From the NCBI GenBank assembly GCA_944381495.1, contig CALWLJ010000003.1:62001-126000 (forward strand): DNA of 64,000 bases. Direction: 5' to 3'. Shown piece by piece: positions 54,288 through 63,373 of the stretch (its first letter is position 1; each line of letters starts with the position of its first letter). The position numbers were made by a program, and so were the translations under genes. This DNA is from an uncultured Mediterraneibacter sp. Lineage in GTDB: Bacteria > Bacillota > Clostridia > Lachnospirales > Lachnospiraceae. Below the pieces are notes generated by a model that made no database searches, was not told where the DNA came from, and saw only the letters and a program-made list of their open reading frames with translations.

Positions 54288-55376
54288 TCATGCAGTCCTT
54301 GCCTTCCCTGCGCAGACCGCCTCATATTCTTTCAGTTTCTGCTTTGCAGCCGGACTTAAGTATCTCGGCACCTCAATCTGCACAGTTACATAATGATCGC
54401 CGTGCACCGAAGGATCCTTCATGGAAACAATTCCTTTTCCTCTGAGCCGGATCTTCGTTCCTGACTGAGTTCCTTCACGTATCTTGCAGAGCACATTCCC
54501 ATAAAGGGTGCTGACTACTGCTTCTCCGCCAAATACCGCTGTCGTAAACGGAACGTTTACCGTAGTATAAACATCCATTCCTTTTCTCTCATATCCCGGC
54601 TTCGGGCTGACCTGTACTTTCAGGAGCAGATCGCCATTCTCTCCGCCGTTGACCCCGGGCATGCCTTTTCCCCGGAGCCGCACACTCTTGCCGGAGTCAA
54701 TTCCTGCCGGAATGTGTACCTTCAGAGTCTGTACTTTTCCGGACGGATCACCGGGATCCTGCAGACGGATCATCTTGTCACATCCAAATGCCGCCTCATC
54801 AAAGCTTACCGTCACTTCTGACCTCAGATCAGAACCCTTTGACCGGAAATTGCCGCCGAAGCCGCTGAAGCTGCCGTTCCCATATCCGCCGGAACCACTG
54901 CCGAAGCCGCCGGTAAATCCGCCGCTCCTGCTGCCATATCCGCTGCCGGACGATGAACCGGATGCCGAACCATGGTGGAAGATATCGCCGAATATATCGT
55001 TGAACATATCATCCATATCGCCGCCTTCGAAATGGAACTCCTGATAGTTGCCTCCCGGACCGCCATATGTCCGCCGCCATGTTCCGCCCTGCTGGCCGCT
55101 GAAACCGCCTGCGCCGTATGCTCCGCCGGCGCCGTAGCCGCCAGTCTCATCAAATGCCGCATGACCGAACTGATCATACATTTTCTTCTTCTCCGGATCA
55201 CTCAGTACTGTATAAGCCTCCGTTACTTCCTTAAATTTCTTTTCCGCTTCTTTATCTCCCGGATTGGTGTCCGGATGATATTTCTTCGCAAGTTTACGGT
55301 ATGCCTTTTTAATAGCTGATGCGTCCGCATCCCTGCTGACGCCCAGCACCTCGTAATAATCTCTTTTCGCTGCCAT
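54288..55376 (-). CDS. DnaJ-family co-chaperone without zinc finger (CbpA type)
   Basis: 362 residues from ATG at 55376 ([38 protein letters not shown]), with GGAGG 10 nt upstream; a GTG three codons earlier is possible. The J-domain has the HPD motif. A long Gly/Ser/Phe-rich linker (about 80-180) is followed by two C-terminal substrate-binding beta domains ([41 protein letters not shown]). The four CxxCxGxG zinc repeats of canonical DnaJ are absent, so this is a CbpA-type protein. No CIRCE is visible upstream; instead there is a leader with a terminator. Confidence 0.93.
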   Translation of the reverse strand: MAAKRDYYEVLGVSRDADASAIKKAYRKLAKKYHPDTNPGDKEAEKKFKEVTEAYTVLSDPEKKKMYDQFGHAAFDETGGYGAGGAYGAGGFSGQQGGTWRRTYGGPGGNYQEFHFEGGDMDDMFNDIFGDIFHHGSASGSSSGSGYGSRSGGFTGGFGSGSGGYGNGSFSGFGGNFRSKGSDLRSEVTVSFDEAAFGCDKMIRLQDPGDPSGKVQTLKVHIPAGIDSGKSVRLRGKGMPGVNGGENGDLLLKVQVSPKPGYERKGMDVYTTVNVPFTTAVFGGEAVVSTLYGNVLCKIREGTQSGTKIRLRGKGIVSMKDPSVHGDHYVTVQIEVPRYLSPAAKQKLKEYEAVCAGKARTA

Positions 55377-55507
55377 TTCCGTCACCCTCCTGATCTATCC
55401 TTCTGTCACTGCCTCCTGTTATCCACAAAGCAGCTTCCCATATCTAAAATCCAGTACCTGCAGATGAGTACTGACTTCCAGATCTGCACCAGCTTTTCCA
55501 CTGACAT

Positions 55508-55533
55508 AAAAACCCCCGGAACTTCTCCGGGGG
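55508..55533 (-). terminator. Terminator inside the dnaJ leader
   Basis: CCCCCGGA (55513-55520) pairs with TCCGGGGG (55526-55533); TTTTT follows on the minus strand. It lies between the leader ORF and dnaJ, about 130 nt before the dnaJ ATG. Confidence 0.88.
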
Positions 55534-55572
55534 TCAAGAAAACCATACTTCAATTTTTATCACACTGTTACG

Positions 55573-55623
55573 TCAATTTTCCTTCCCGCTCTCCGGAATG
55601 TCCATCGGCAGAACCCGCGGCAT
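55573..55623 (-). CDS. Putative 16-codon leader ORF upstream of dnaJ
   Basis: Encodes MPRVLPMDIPESGKEN. ATG at 55623 is preceded by AGGAG with a 9-nt spacing, and the whole ORF lies between a near-perfect promoter (55649-55677) and an intrinsic terminator (55508-55533). No regulatory codon run is obvious. Translation is inferred from the promoter, ribosome-binding site and ORF alone; it could also be an untranslated small RNA of about 130 nt. Confidence 0.4.
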   Translation of the reverse strand: MPRVLPMDIPESGKEN

Positions 55624-55648
55624 TGGATGTCGCTCCTGTTCTATTTGT

Positions 55649-55677
55649 AATATAGCAGATGCATTTCATTATGTCAA
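55649..55677 (-). promoter_or_regulatory. Strong promoter of the dnaJ leader
   Basis: Perfect TTGACA (55677-55672), a 17-bp spacer and TATATT (55654-55649) on the minus strand. The terminator is about 115 nt downstream. No second promoter was found between the terminator and dnaJ. Confidence 0.85.
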
Positions 55678-55703
55678 GCCTGTTTTCAAGGAAAATTGCG
55701 ATT

Positions 55704-55782
55704 GGGGACACACTGAATCTCGATTTGGGACACACTGAAATTCAATTGGGGACGTAGCAAAATCGCATTTTACTACGTCCCC
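55704..55782. repeat. REP-like palindrome with tandem units, copy 3
   Basis: GGGGACACACTGAATCTCGA and GGGACACACTGAAATTCAAT (from 55704 and 55727) precede a hairpin 55748-55763 with 55767-55782 (GGGGACGTAGCAAAAT, one mismatch). It lies 7 nt after the gatB stop. Confidence 0.88.
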
Positions 55783-55789
55783 AATCGTG

Positions 55790-57223
55790 TTATTTCAGCA
55801 TATCCCGAAGCATCTGATTGACAACTCCCGGATCTGCTTTTCCTTTCATAGCCCGCATTGTCTGGCCCATCAGGGCTCCCAGTGCTTTTTCTTTTCCGCC
55901 TTTATAGTCTTCCACGGCTTTCGGGTTTGCCGCGATGACCTGTTCTACTACTTCTTTCAGGGCGCCTTCGTCGCTGACGGTCTTCAGCCCCTGCTCTTCT
56001 ACATATTTTTCCGGATCTACATTGTCTGTAAATATCTTTTCAAAAACTTTTTTTGCCACAGTTCCGTTAATGGTCCCTGCATCTACCAGATCGATGAGTT
56101 TTGCCAGATTCTCCGGGGAGAATGTCAGGTCCTCCGGCTCGGTGCCGGTCTCTTTCATGAGACGGAATACTTCCACCATGATCCAGTTGGCCACTTTCTT
56201 GGGCTTGCCGCAGGCAGCGGCTGCCGCTTCGAAAAGGTCTGCGGTCTTCTTTGATTCTGTAATGATCTCTGCATCATATTCCGGAATGTCGAACTCTTTC
56301 TTGTACCGCTCCAGCTTCTCGGAACGGAGTTCCGGCTGAGCCGCCTTCACTCTCGCGATCCATTCGTCGCTGATGACGATCGGAACCAGATCCGGTTCCG
56401 GGAAATAACGGTAATCCTGAGCATCCTCCTTGGAACGCATGGCATAGGAGTGTTCCTTATTATCATCCCACCGTCTTGTCTCCTGGATGACTTCCTTGCC
56501 TTCCTCGAGAAGCTCGATCTGACGCTGGCGTTCCCCTTCGATAGCATGTGCAATCGCCTTGAAGGAGTTCAGGTTCTTCATTTCTGTCCTTGTGCCGAAA
56601 GTCTCGCTTCCCACTTCCCGGACTGAGAGGTTTACGTCCGCACGCATGGAGCCTTCCTGCAGCTTGCAGTCCGAAGCGCCCAGATACTGAACGATCATCC
56701 GAAGCTTCTCAAGATATGCGATCACTTCATCTGCAGTGCGCATATCCGGCTCAGAAACGATCTCTACCAGAGGTACGCCGCTCCGGTTGTAATCTACGAG
56801 AGATGTATCATCCCACTCATCATGGATCAGCTTACCCGCATCCTCCTCCATGTGCATCTCATGGATACGTACTTTCTTTTTGCCATTTCCTGTCTCGATC
56901 TCCACATAACCGTCCCGGGCAATTGGCAGATACAACTGTGAAATCTGATAGTTCTGGGGGTTGTCCGGATAGAAATAATTCTTCCGGTCGAACTTGCACA
57001 CCTGAGTGATCTTACAGTTCGTGGCAAGACCAATGGCCATGGCATACTCCACTACCTGTTTGTTCAGCACCGGAAGGGATCCGGGCATACCGGTACACAC
57101 CGGACAGGTATGAGAGTTGGGCGCTCCGCCGAACTCTGTGCTGCATCCGCAGAAAATCTTTGTCTTCGTTGCCAGCTCAATATGGACTTCCAGTCCGATC
57201 ACTGTCTCATACTGCTTTGCCAT
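55790..57223 (-). CDS. gatB: Asp-tRNA(Asn)/Glu-tRNA(Gln) amidotransferase subunit B
   Basis: tRNA-binding and kinase subunit of GatCAB, which amidates mischarged Asp-tRNA(Asn) or Glu-tRNA(Gln). 477 residues. N-terminus YETVIGLEVHIELATKTKIFCGCSTEFGGAPNSHTCPVCTGMPGSLPVLN, with the Zn-type Cys residues. MHMEEDAGKLIHD and NRSGVPLVEIVSEPDM are conserved. The C-terminal GatB/YqeY-like domain ends ALMGQTMRAMKGKADPGVVNQMLRDML. It shares one base with the gatA stop (TAATG). Confidence 0.97.
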   Translation of the reverse strand: MAKQYETVIGLEVHIELATKTKIFCGCSTEFGGAPNSHTCPVCTGMPGSLPVLNKQVVEYAMAIGLATNCKITQVCKFDRKNYFYPDNPQNYQISQLYLPIARDGYVEIETGNGKKKVRIHEMHMEEDAGKLIHDEWDDTSLVDYNRSGVPLVEIVSEPDMRTADEVIAYLEKLRMIVQYLGASDCKLQEGSMRADVNLSVREVGSETFGTRTEMKNLNSFKAIAHAIEGERQRQIELLEEGKEVIQETRRWDDNKEHSYAMRSKEDAQDYRYFPEPDLVPIVISDEWIARVKAAQPELRSEKLERYKKEFDIPEYDAEIITESKKTADLFEAAAAACGKPKKVANWIMVEVFRLMKETGTEPEDLTFSPENLAKLIDLVDAGTINGTVAKKVFEKIFTDNVDPEKYVEEQGLKTVSDEGALKEVVEQVIAANPKAVEDYKGGKEKALGALMGQTMRAMKGKADPGVVNQMLRDMLK

Positions 57224-58716
57224 TACTGTCTCGCCTCCTTTCCAAACTCTCTTCCGAACTCCGCCGGACCTTCATACTGCTTTTCCGTAGCACATTCATA
57301 TGTGTATGCTGCCCGGAAAAGAGTTTTCTCCTGAAATACATTTCCGATGAGCTGCATGCCGACAGGCAGCCCTTTTCCGTCCCTGCCCACCGGGATGCTG
57401 ATTCCCGGAAGTCCTGCCAGGTTCACGGAAATGGTGTAAATATCTCCCAGATACATCTTGATAGGATCGCTCAGGCTCTTGCCAAGCTCCGGCGCCGTAG
57501 TAGGAGCCGCCGGTCCCAGGATCACATCGTATTTCTCAAACGCACGGTCAAAAGCCTGCTTGATCAGTGCTTTCACCCTCAAAGCTTTCAGATAATATGC
57601 GTCATAATATCCGGAGCTCAGGACAAAGGAGCCCAGCATGATCCTTCTCTTTACTTCAGGACCGAAGCCCTCGGACCTTGTCCTCTTATACATATCGTGA
57701 AGTCCCTCATAGTCCGGTGTCCGGTATCCGTACTTCACGCCGTCAAACCGTTCCAGGTTAGAGCTTGCCTCTGCCGCTGCAATCGTATAATATGCGGGGA
57801 TGGCATATTTCACCAGGCCGAGGTCGAACATTTCCACCTTTGCACCGCATTTCTCCAGGACCTTCGCAGCCTCTGTAACAGCTGCCTGCACTTCTCCGTC
57901 CAGTCCGTCTCCCAGATAATCTCTGGGAATACCGATCCGCAGTCCCTGCACATCATTGACCAGAGCATCTGTAAAACGGTAATCCTCCCTGGCAATGGAA
58001 GTACTGTCTTTGGCGTCATGTGAAGCGATGGCCTCCAGCACTGCCGCACAGTCGGAAACGTCTTTTGTAATAGGTCCGATCTGATCCAGAGAGGACCCAT
58101 AGGCGATGAGCCCGTAACGGGATACCGTGCCATAGGTCGGCTTCATGCCTACCACGCCGCAGAACGAACTGGGCTGACGGATCGATCCGCCGGTATCTGA
58201 TCCCAAAGCGTAGAAGCTCTCTTCCGCTGCCACTGCCGCACAGGACCCGCCTGATGATCCTCCGGGTACATGGGCCGTATTGTGCGGGTTTCGCGTAGGT
58301 CCATACCAGGAAGTCTCTGTGGTACTTCCCATGGCGAACTCATCCATATTGGTCTTTCCCAGGATGACTGCGCCTGCCCGCTGCAGGTTTTCCACTGCCT
58401 CCGCTGTAAATGTAGGTCTGAAATTAGAGAGGATCTTGGAACTGCATGTAGTCAGCTGTCCCCGGATACACATATTGTCCTTAATGGCTGCGGGAACTCC
58501 CGCCAGCGGACCAGCCGCCTCGCCCTGATCGATCTTTCTCTGCATCTCTTCCGCCTGCGCAAGAGCGCCTTCCTCGTCCAACGTCACGAAGCTGTTCAGC
58601 TCCGGCTCCGCTGCCTTGGCTCTCTCAATGGCAGCCTCCGCCGCCTCACGGACGGAAATTTCTTTATCCTTTATCTTCTTTCCCAGCTCAAGAGCTGTCA
58701 GTTTCAATATATCCAT
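57223..58716 (-). CDS. gatA: Asp-tRNA(Asn)/Glu-tRNA(Gln) amidotransferase subunit A
   Basis: Amidase-signature glutaminase releasing ammonia for GatB. 497 residues. The Ser-cisSer-Lys triad is visible: Lys in AAIKDNMC, Ser in GSDTGGSIRQPSSFCGVVGMKPTYG and Ser in PGGSSGGSCAAVAAE. It is 30 bp after gatC and overlaps gatB by one base. Confidence 0.97.
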   Translation of the reverse strand: MDILKLTALELGKKIKDKEISVREAAEAAIERAKAAEPELNSFVTLDEEGALAQAEEMQRKIDQGEAAGPLAGVPAAIKDNMCIRGQLTTCSSKILSNFRPTFTAEAVENLQRAGAVILGKTNMDEFAMGSTTETSWYGPTRNPHNTAHVPGGSSGGSCAAVAAEESFYALGSDTGGSIRQPSSFCGVVGMKPTYGTVSRYGLIAYGSSLDQIGPITKDVSDCAAVLEAIASHDAKDSTSIAREDYRFTDALVNDVQGLRIGIPRDYLGDGLDGEVQAAVTEAAKVLEKCGAKVEMFDLGLVKYAIPAYYTIAAAEASSNLERFDGVKYGYRTPDYEGLHDMYKRTRSEGFGPEVKRRIMLGSFVLSSGYYDAYYLKALRVKALIKQAFDRAFEKYDVILGPAAPTTAPELGKSLSDPIKMYLGDIYTISVNLAGLPGISIPVGRDGKGLPVGMQLIGNVFQEKTLFRAAYTYECATEKQYEGPAEFGREFGKEARQ

Positions 58717-58746
58717 ATTTCTGCCGCCTTTCTGTCTGAGGTTCTG

Positions 58747-59049
58747 TTAACCGATCGTCCTGGGCACTTCAAAGCTGTCCTCTTTGCGCAGCGGCGCATT
58801 GGCCAGCGTCTCTTCCCGGTTATCCCCGTTTGTCACTACATCTTCGCGGAATACATTGCTTACAGGGAATACATGAGACATGGGTTCCACACCTGCAGTG
58901 TCCAGTTCATTCAATGTATCGATATAGTCCAGCATCTTCTCCATATCTGCCTTTGCCGCTTCCTTCTCCTCTTCCGACAGCTCCAGCTTGGCAAGAATGC
59001 CTACATATTCAATGGTTTCATCCGATATTTTATTTGCCATATCAGCCAT
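58747..59049 (-). CDS. gatC: Asp-tRNA(Asn)/Glu-tRNA(Gln) amidotransferase subunit C
   Basis: Small structural subunit linking GatA and GatB. 100 residues. [53 protein letters not shown] and NVFREDVV are the family pattern. ATG at 59049 or 59040 (MANKISDE); AAGGAAGG lies upstream of both. It lies between aspS and gatA. Confidence 0.95.
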   Translation of the reverse strand: MADMANKISDETIEYVGILAKLELSEEEKEAAKADMEKMLDYIDTLNELDTAGVEPMSHVFPVSNVFREDVVTNGDNREETLANAPLRKEDSFEVPRTIG

Positions 59050-59075
59050 ACCTTCCTTTCACGTATCTGTCTGTA

Positions 59076-60407
59076 CTAAGGCTCCAGTCTGCTCAGGTCC
59101 CGCGGGAACAACGTAGTCTCACGGACATTGTCCTCTCCCAGCAGCTGCATCGTCAGACGCTCCATGCCGATTCCAAGTCCTCCGTGGGGCGGCATACCAT
59201 GTTTAAATGCACTCAGGTACTGCTCCATGCCCTCATCCGTCATACCTCTCTTCTCCATTTTTTCCATAAGGCTCCGGTAGTCATGGATTCTCTGTCCGCC
59301 GGTGGTGATCTCCAGGCCGCGGAACAGCAGGTCAAAGCTCAGTGTGTATGTGGGATCTTCCGGATCATCCATAGCGTAGAAAGGCCGCTTTTTCGATGGA
59401 TAATGTGTGACAAATACGAAGTCGGCTCCCCACTCTTCCTTTGCGTAACGTCCGATGAGCATCTCCTCCTCCGGCTCCAGGTCATAAGGCGTCCGGATCT
59501 TCCTGTTATACTTCTCAGATACCAGTCTCTTGATCTCGTCAAACCGCACTGCCGGAATCTCCTCTGTCTTCGGCAGCTCCACTCCCAGAATCTGAAGCTC
59601 TCTGGCATACTCTTTTTCCAGCAGCTTCATGGTGTACTGGAGAAATCCGGTCTCCATTGCCATCACGTCCTCAAATCCGTCAATGTATCCCATCTCAAAA
59701 TCAAGGCTTGTATATTCGTTCAGATGGCGTTTTGTGTTATGCTTTTCCGCACGGAACACCGGCGCGGTCTCAAACACTCTGTCAAACACGCCGACCATCA
59801 TCTGTTTGTAAAACTGCGGGCTCTGCTGAAGGATCGCCGGTCTGTGGAAATACTCCAGACGGAACAGATTTGCTCCTCCCTCGGCGCTCTTGGCTCCGAT
59901 CTTAGGTGTATGGATCTCTGTAAAGCCCTGTGTGTAGAGGAAATCCCGGAATCCTCTCACGATTCCCTCCTGTATTCTGAATTTCGCCCGTTCCCGGATA
60001 TTCCGAAGAGAGATGGGTCTGTAGTTCAGTTTCGCTTCCAGCGAGGTGTTCATCTTCCACTTGGAGATAGGAAGCGGCATTGGCTCCACAGGCTCGCTGA
60101 GGATCCTGACTTCCTTCATCCGGATCTCCACGCCGTTGGGTGCTTTCTCTGACCGAGTCAATGTGCCGGACACCTCGATCGTGTCTGCGTCTTTGAGTTC
60201 CTTCAGATCAAACAGGGAGATTCCTTCCTCGTAGACGCACTGCAGCAGCCCTTCCCGTTTTCTCAAAATAACGAAACCGACATTTCCCATATCACGGATA
60301 GAGTGGACTGCGCCGTTTACCTTTACTTCGCGTCCTTCCATGCCTTCCTCAAGCAGTTCTCCAAGTTCCAGTGTCTCTGGTTTTTTTACTCCTGTTACAA
60401 ATTCCAT
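59076..60407 (-). CDS. aspS: Archaeal-type aspartyl-tRNA synthetase, probably non-discriminating
   Basis: Class II synthetase of 443 residues. The N-terminal OB fold (VKVNGAVHSIRDMGNVGFVILRKREGLLQCVY) is followed by the catalytic domain: motif 2 FRAEKHNTKRHLNEYTSLDFEMG and motif 3 HGGLGIGMERLTMQLLG. Length 443 and the lack of the GAD insertion mark it as archaeal-type AspRS rather than the bacterial type of about 590 residues. Archaeal-type enzymes in bacteria often charge both tRNA(Asp) and tRNA(Asn). Linkage to gatCAB fits the route that makes Asn-tRNA(Asn) by amidation. A T-box leader controls it. AsnRS of similar length is an alternative, but residue use and neighbours favour AspRS. Confidence 0.88.
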   Translation of the reverse strand: MEFVTGVKKPETLELGELLEEGMEGREVKVNGAVHSIRDMGNVGFVILRKREGLLQCVYEEGISLFDLKELKDADTIEVSGTLTRSEKAPNGVEIRMKEVRILSEPVEPMPLPISKWKMNTSLEAKLNYRPISLRNIRERAKFRIQEGIVRGFRDFLYTQGFTEIHTPKIGAKSAEGGANLFRLEYFHRPAILQQSPQFYKQMMVGVFDRVFETAPVFRAEKHNTKRHLNEYTSLDFEMGYIDGFEDVMAMETGFLQYTMKLLEKEYARELQILGVELPKTEEIPAVRFDEIKRLVSEKYNRKIRTPYDLEPEEEMLIGRYAKEEWGADFVFVTHYPSKKRPFYAMDDPEDPTYTLSFDLLFRGLEITTGGQRIHDYRSLMEKMEKRGMTDEGMEQYLSAFKHGMPPHGGLGIGMERLTMQLLGEDNVRETTLFPRDLSRLEP

Positions 60408-60441
60408 TTTCTTTTCTCCTTTCAGATGCCGTACCCCGAAA

Positions 60442-60475
60442 CAAAAAAAGCCCCGGGATACTTCAGTATCCCGGG
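60442..60475 (-). terminator. T-box terminator hairpin
   Basis: CCCGGGATAC (60452-60461) pairs with GTATCCCGGG (60466-60475); GCTTTTTTT follows on the minus strand, 35 nt before aspS. Confidence 0.92.
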
Positions 60476-60842
60476 ACGGAAATTATCAAGATAAAATCCG
60501 CGGTACCACCCGCATTGAACCCTGCTGAATGTCCAAGGAAGTCCTTGCTCCCCAGGCTCGAAAATACCTCGCCAAGTTCCCAAGGACAACTCCTGCTCAC
60601 TAAACTCTTCCTTCGCCTCCGGCTCCTCATCGTTAAGTGTTCAGGGTTCCACTCTTTGCATGTAACGTATGCCCCACGTACCGCCCTACTTCGTTTCAGA
60701 CGGTCAGCTCCCAAGTGTTCCCAAAGTTTCCTCCGCTGTCCGGCGCTCTCAGTCGGTGACGCCAACTTCCTGTCAGTTTCTGAAAACCAGAGTCTTGTTC
60801 TCAGCCTTTCCCTATTTCAACACTTTAGTCTGTTAAAATATG
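60442..60842 (-). promoter_or_regulatory. T-box leader of aspS-gatCAB
   Basis: The T-box sequence GGGTGGTACCGCG (about 60500-60512 on the minus strand) is followed by a strong intrinsic terminator. The leader is about 400 nt from the predicted start. A second, degenerate T-box-like stretch AGGGCGGTACG lies at about 60678-60688. The base of stem I may be AAGTGTT/AACACTT. I could not fix the specifier codon; Asn (AAC) is expected, and AAC occurs just before that helix. Confidence 0.88.
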
Positions 60843-60848
60843 TTTCCC

Positions 60849-60877
60849 ATAATAGCACAGCCTTTTTCATTTTGCAA
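60849..60877 (-). promoter_or_regulatory. Promoter of aspS-gatCAB
   Basis: TTGCAA (60877-60872), a 17-bp spacer and TATTAT (60854-60849) on the minus strand. It lies about 40 bp after the stop of the S41 protease gene. Confidence 0.8.
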
Positions 60878-60917
60878 GACCTTTTTTATTTTTCTGTTTT
60901 TATTTTTTGACAGCATC

Positions 60918-62213
60918 TTATTTGCCGATCTGTTCTTTTACAACATCCAGTGCCTTCTCAAGCTGATTATCTGCTTCCGGATTATCTGCGTCATATACAT
61001 ATTTCACTTCCACATCCGGCTCCACTCCTGTGCCGTTAATGCTTCTTCCGCTGGGTGTATAATATTCCGCTATGGTCAGCTTCAGACAGGTACCGTCACC
61101 CAGATCCATAAGCTGCTGTACCACACCTTTTCCATATGTTGTGGTCCCCACGATAATTCCTGTGCCATAATCCTGTACCGCACCGGTAAATATCTCAGAA
61201 GCGCTGGCGCTGTTCTGATTGACCAGCACAGCAAGCGGCTTTTTAAACTCATGCTCTCCGTCACATGTAATTTCCTCTGTATTTCCATTCTTATCCTTGG
61301 TAGACACAATGGTTCCTTTCGGCAGAAGAAGCTTCAACATATCTGTTACCGTGTTCAGATTTCCTCCCGGATTATTCCTCAGATCAATCACAAGTCCTTT
61401 CATATTCTGGTTTTCCAGAGCTTCCAGAGCTGTCTGAAACTGTTCATAAGTAACGGTGTCAAATTCACTGACACGGATATAACCGATTTCTCCTTCTTTC
61501 ATTTCATACTCTACTGTCTGCACCTGAATCGTATCTCTGACAGCTGTAAATTCCAGCTTATCTCCATCGCGGATCACATAAAGTGTAACCTCTGTTCCCT
61601 TTTTCCCCTTTACCCAGGAAACTACAGTTTCCAGTGACTCTCCTGCCACTTCCCGGCCGTCTACCTGATACAAAATATCCCCTTCCCGGAGCCCCGCCTC
61701 TTCCGCCGGCGAATCTGCATATACACTGGTCACTGTAATCTTACCATCCTGAATGCTCTGGGACATCGTTGCTCCAATCCCGGAGAATTCACCGCTGGTT
61801 GATTCCATCAAAGCTTCCGTATCCTCCTCGTCATAGTACGTAGTATACGGATCCCCCAGCGCCCCTGTATATCCCGAATATATTCCTTCTATGAGCTGAT
61901 CTTCATCGATCTCATCATCATACAGGTAATAGCGGTCTACCAGTGCATTGATCAGATTCAGTTTCTGTTCAACATCTCTTTCCGAAACCTTTCCTGAAGC
62001 ATAGCTGCCAAACGGCCAGCCGCCAGCCAGATTCCAGGCCGCCCATATACAGCATAACACAAGCAGTGAAGCCCCAATTCCTGTAAGCACACCTCTGACA
62101 AATTTCCCCCGACGGCTGCGTGCTGAGCCGCCGGCGACAGCCTCATCCGCTTTTTCTTCCATTCCCGGTTCTTTCAACTCCTGTTCCGGTTCAAACTTCT
62201 GATCCATAATCAT
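60918..62213 (-). CDS. S41-family C-terminal processing peptidase
   Basis: 431 residues. N-terminal cytoplasmic stretch and one membrane anchor (about 38-62, FVRGVLTGIGASLLVLCCIWAAWNLA), then an extracellular part with a PDZ domain (about 130-215: GKITVTSVYADSPAEEAGLREGDILYQVDGREVAG) and the tail-specific protease core. The catalytic Ser is in NQNSASASEIFTGAV and the Lys in TTYGKGVVQQ, as in CtpA/CtpB. ATG at 62213 or 62207. It follows ftsX by 210 bp, across a terminator. Such proteases near FtsEX often act on cell-wall hydrolase systems. Confidence 0.95.
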   Translation of the reverse strand: MIMDQKFEPEQELKEPGMEEKADEAVAGGSARSRRGKFVRGVLTGIGASLLVLCCIWAAWNLAGGWPFGSYASGKVSERDVEQKLNLINALVDRYYLYDDEIDEDQLIEGIYSGYTGALGDPYTTYYDEEDTEALMESTSGEFSGIGATMSQSIQDGKITVTSVYADSPAEEAGLREGDILYQVDGREVAGESLETVVSWVKGKKGTEVTLYVIRDGDKLEFTAVRDTIQVQTVEYEMKEGEIGYIRVSEFDTVTYEQFQTALEALENQNMKGLVIDLRNNPGGNLNTVTDMLKLLLPKGTIVSTKDKNGNTEEITCDGEHEFKKPLAVLVNQNSASASEIFTGAVQDYGTGIIVGTTTYGKGVVQQLMDLGDGTCLKLTIAEYYTPSGRSINGTGVEPDVEVKYVYDADNPEADNQLEKALDVVKEQIGK

Positions 62214-62277
62214 TTATCTCCATTCAAGATTGATTTACTTTCTTCAGCCACTTACATGGCTTATCGTGAAAACGAAA

Positions 62278-62309
62278 GGACAAAGCGGAATACTTCTTCC
62301 GCTTTGTCC
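62278..62309 (-). terminator. Terminator after ftsX
   Basis: GGACAAAGCGGAA (62278-62290) pairs with TTCCGCTTTGTCC (62297-62309), 13 bp, followed by TTTCG on the minus strand. 62310-62422 holds no gene. Confidence 0.85.
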
Positions 62310-62422
62310 TCCCTCTTTTATTATTATGCTATTGTGATTCTCTGTATTCCATGGAGTACAATCAGACTTTCCATTCTCTTCCTCCGGCTGGAATACAGCA
62401 TAAACGACAGACATATCCGCCG

Positions 62423-63373
62423 CTATACTTTGAGATGCTTGCGCACAGTAAAGAAACTGCCCAGAAAACCGATGCCGATTCCCATGATCAGTCCGATGGG
62501 AAGCAGATACCGGTAAACACTCCACACCGGAAGGAAATCAATGATATTCTGCAGAATACTGAATCTTGTCATAACATATTCCACAGCTTTATCATACAGA
62601 ACATACAGCAGTCCCAGCGGGATCAGAGCACCAAAAACACCGATGATCAAACCTTCCAGTACGAAAGGAGACCGGACCACGAAATCCTTGGCGCCGATAT
62701 ATTTCATAATAGCAATCTCTTCTCTTCTGACCGTGATACCCATGGTAACCGTATTACTGATCAGGAAAATAGACACTCCCAGCAGAATGATTATAATCGC
62801 AATAGAAACATATGCAACAAGCAGATTAACGCTTGACAGTGTATTCGCAACAACATCTGATTTATTAACCTGCCGCACTCCATCCAGACTCTGGGCAAAG
62901 GTAACAAGCGCTTTCTGCGTTTGTGAAAGAGACCTGCTTCTGGCCACCAGCCCCTGGTCCTCATTCATCGTCTTCATATACACTTCATAGTTGTCCGATG
63001 TAGCAAGCGGATTATCATCGGCAAATCCTTCTGCCAGCTCCGGATTATCCCCGAAATACTGTTTCTGGAACTCATCCCATGCCTCTTCAGCCGACACATA
63101 GACGACATCCTTAACGCCATCCTGCTTACGGAGCTCCTCTCCGATCTCCTTTTTCTGCTCATCTGTGGCGTCCTCATCGAAAAACACGGTTATGGCTACG
63201 CCTTCCTCAGCAGTCCGGATGATATACTGAAAGTTTAAAAGAATCGAAAAAAACAAACCAAACAGGAAGATACATGCCGACATTGTCGCAATGGATGCGA
63301 GAGAAAACATTTTGTTCCTCCAGATATTCTTGACTCCCTGTTTTCCTACGTATCCTAATGTACTAATTCTCAT
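62423..63373 (-). CDS. ftsX: Cell-division ABC permease FtsX
   Basis: 316 residues, the permease of FtsEX, which activates peptidoglycan hydrolases at the septum. N-terminal TM (about 22-48, FSLASIATMSACIFLFGLFFSILLNF), an extracellular domain of some 140 residues (AEEGVAITVFFDEDATDEQKKEIGEELRKQDGVKDVVYVSAEEAWDEF), then three C-terminal TM helices. IRRE-type coupling loop TVRREEIAIMKYIGAKDFVVRSPF. It overlaps ftsE by 11 bp. Confidence 0.96.
   Translation of the reverse strand: MRISTLGYVGKQGVKNIWRNKMFSLASIATMSACIFLFGLFFSILLNFQYIIRTAEEGVAITVFFDEDATDEQKKEIGEELRKQDGVKDVVYVSAEEAWDEFQKQYFGDNPELAEGFADDNPLATSDNYEVYMKTMNEDQGLVARSRSLSQTQKALVTFAQSLDGVRQVNKSDVVANTLSSVNLLVAYVSIAIIIILLGVSIFLISNTVTMGITVRREEIAIMKYIGAKDFVVRSPFVLEGLIIGVFGALIPLGLLYVLYDKAVEYVMTRFSILQNIIDFLPVWSVYRYLLPIGLIMGIGIGFLGSFFTVRKHLKV

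Noticed and set aside
54122-54325. 67-codon frame within the foldback
   Set aside because: It is formed by the repeat arms and has no ribosome-binding site or family similarity.
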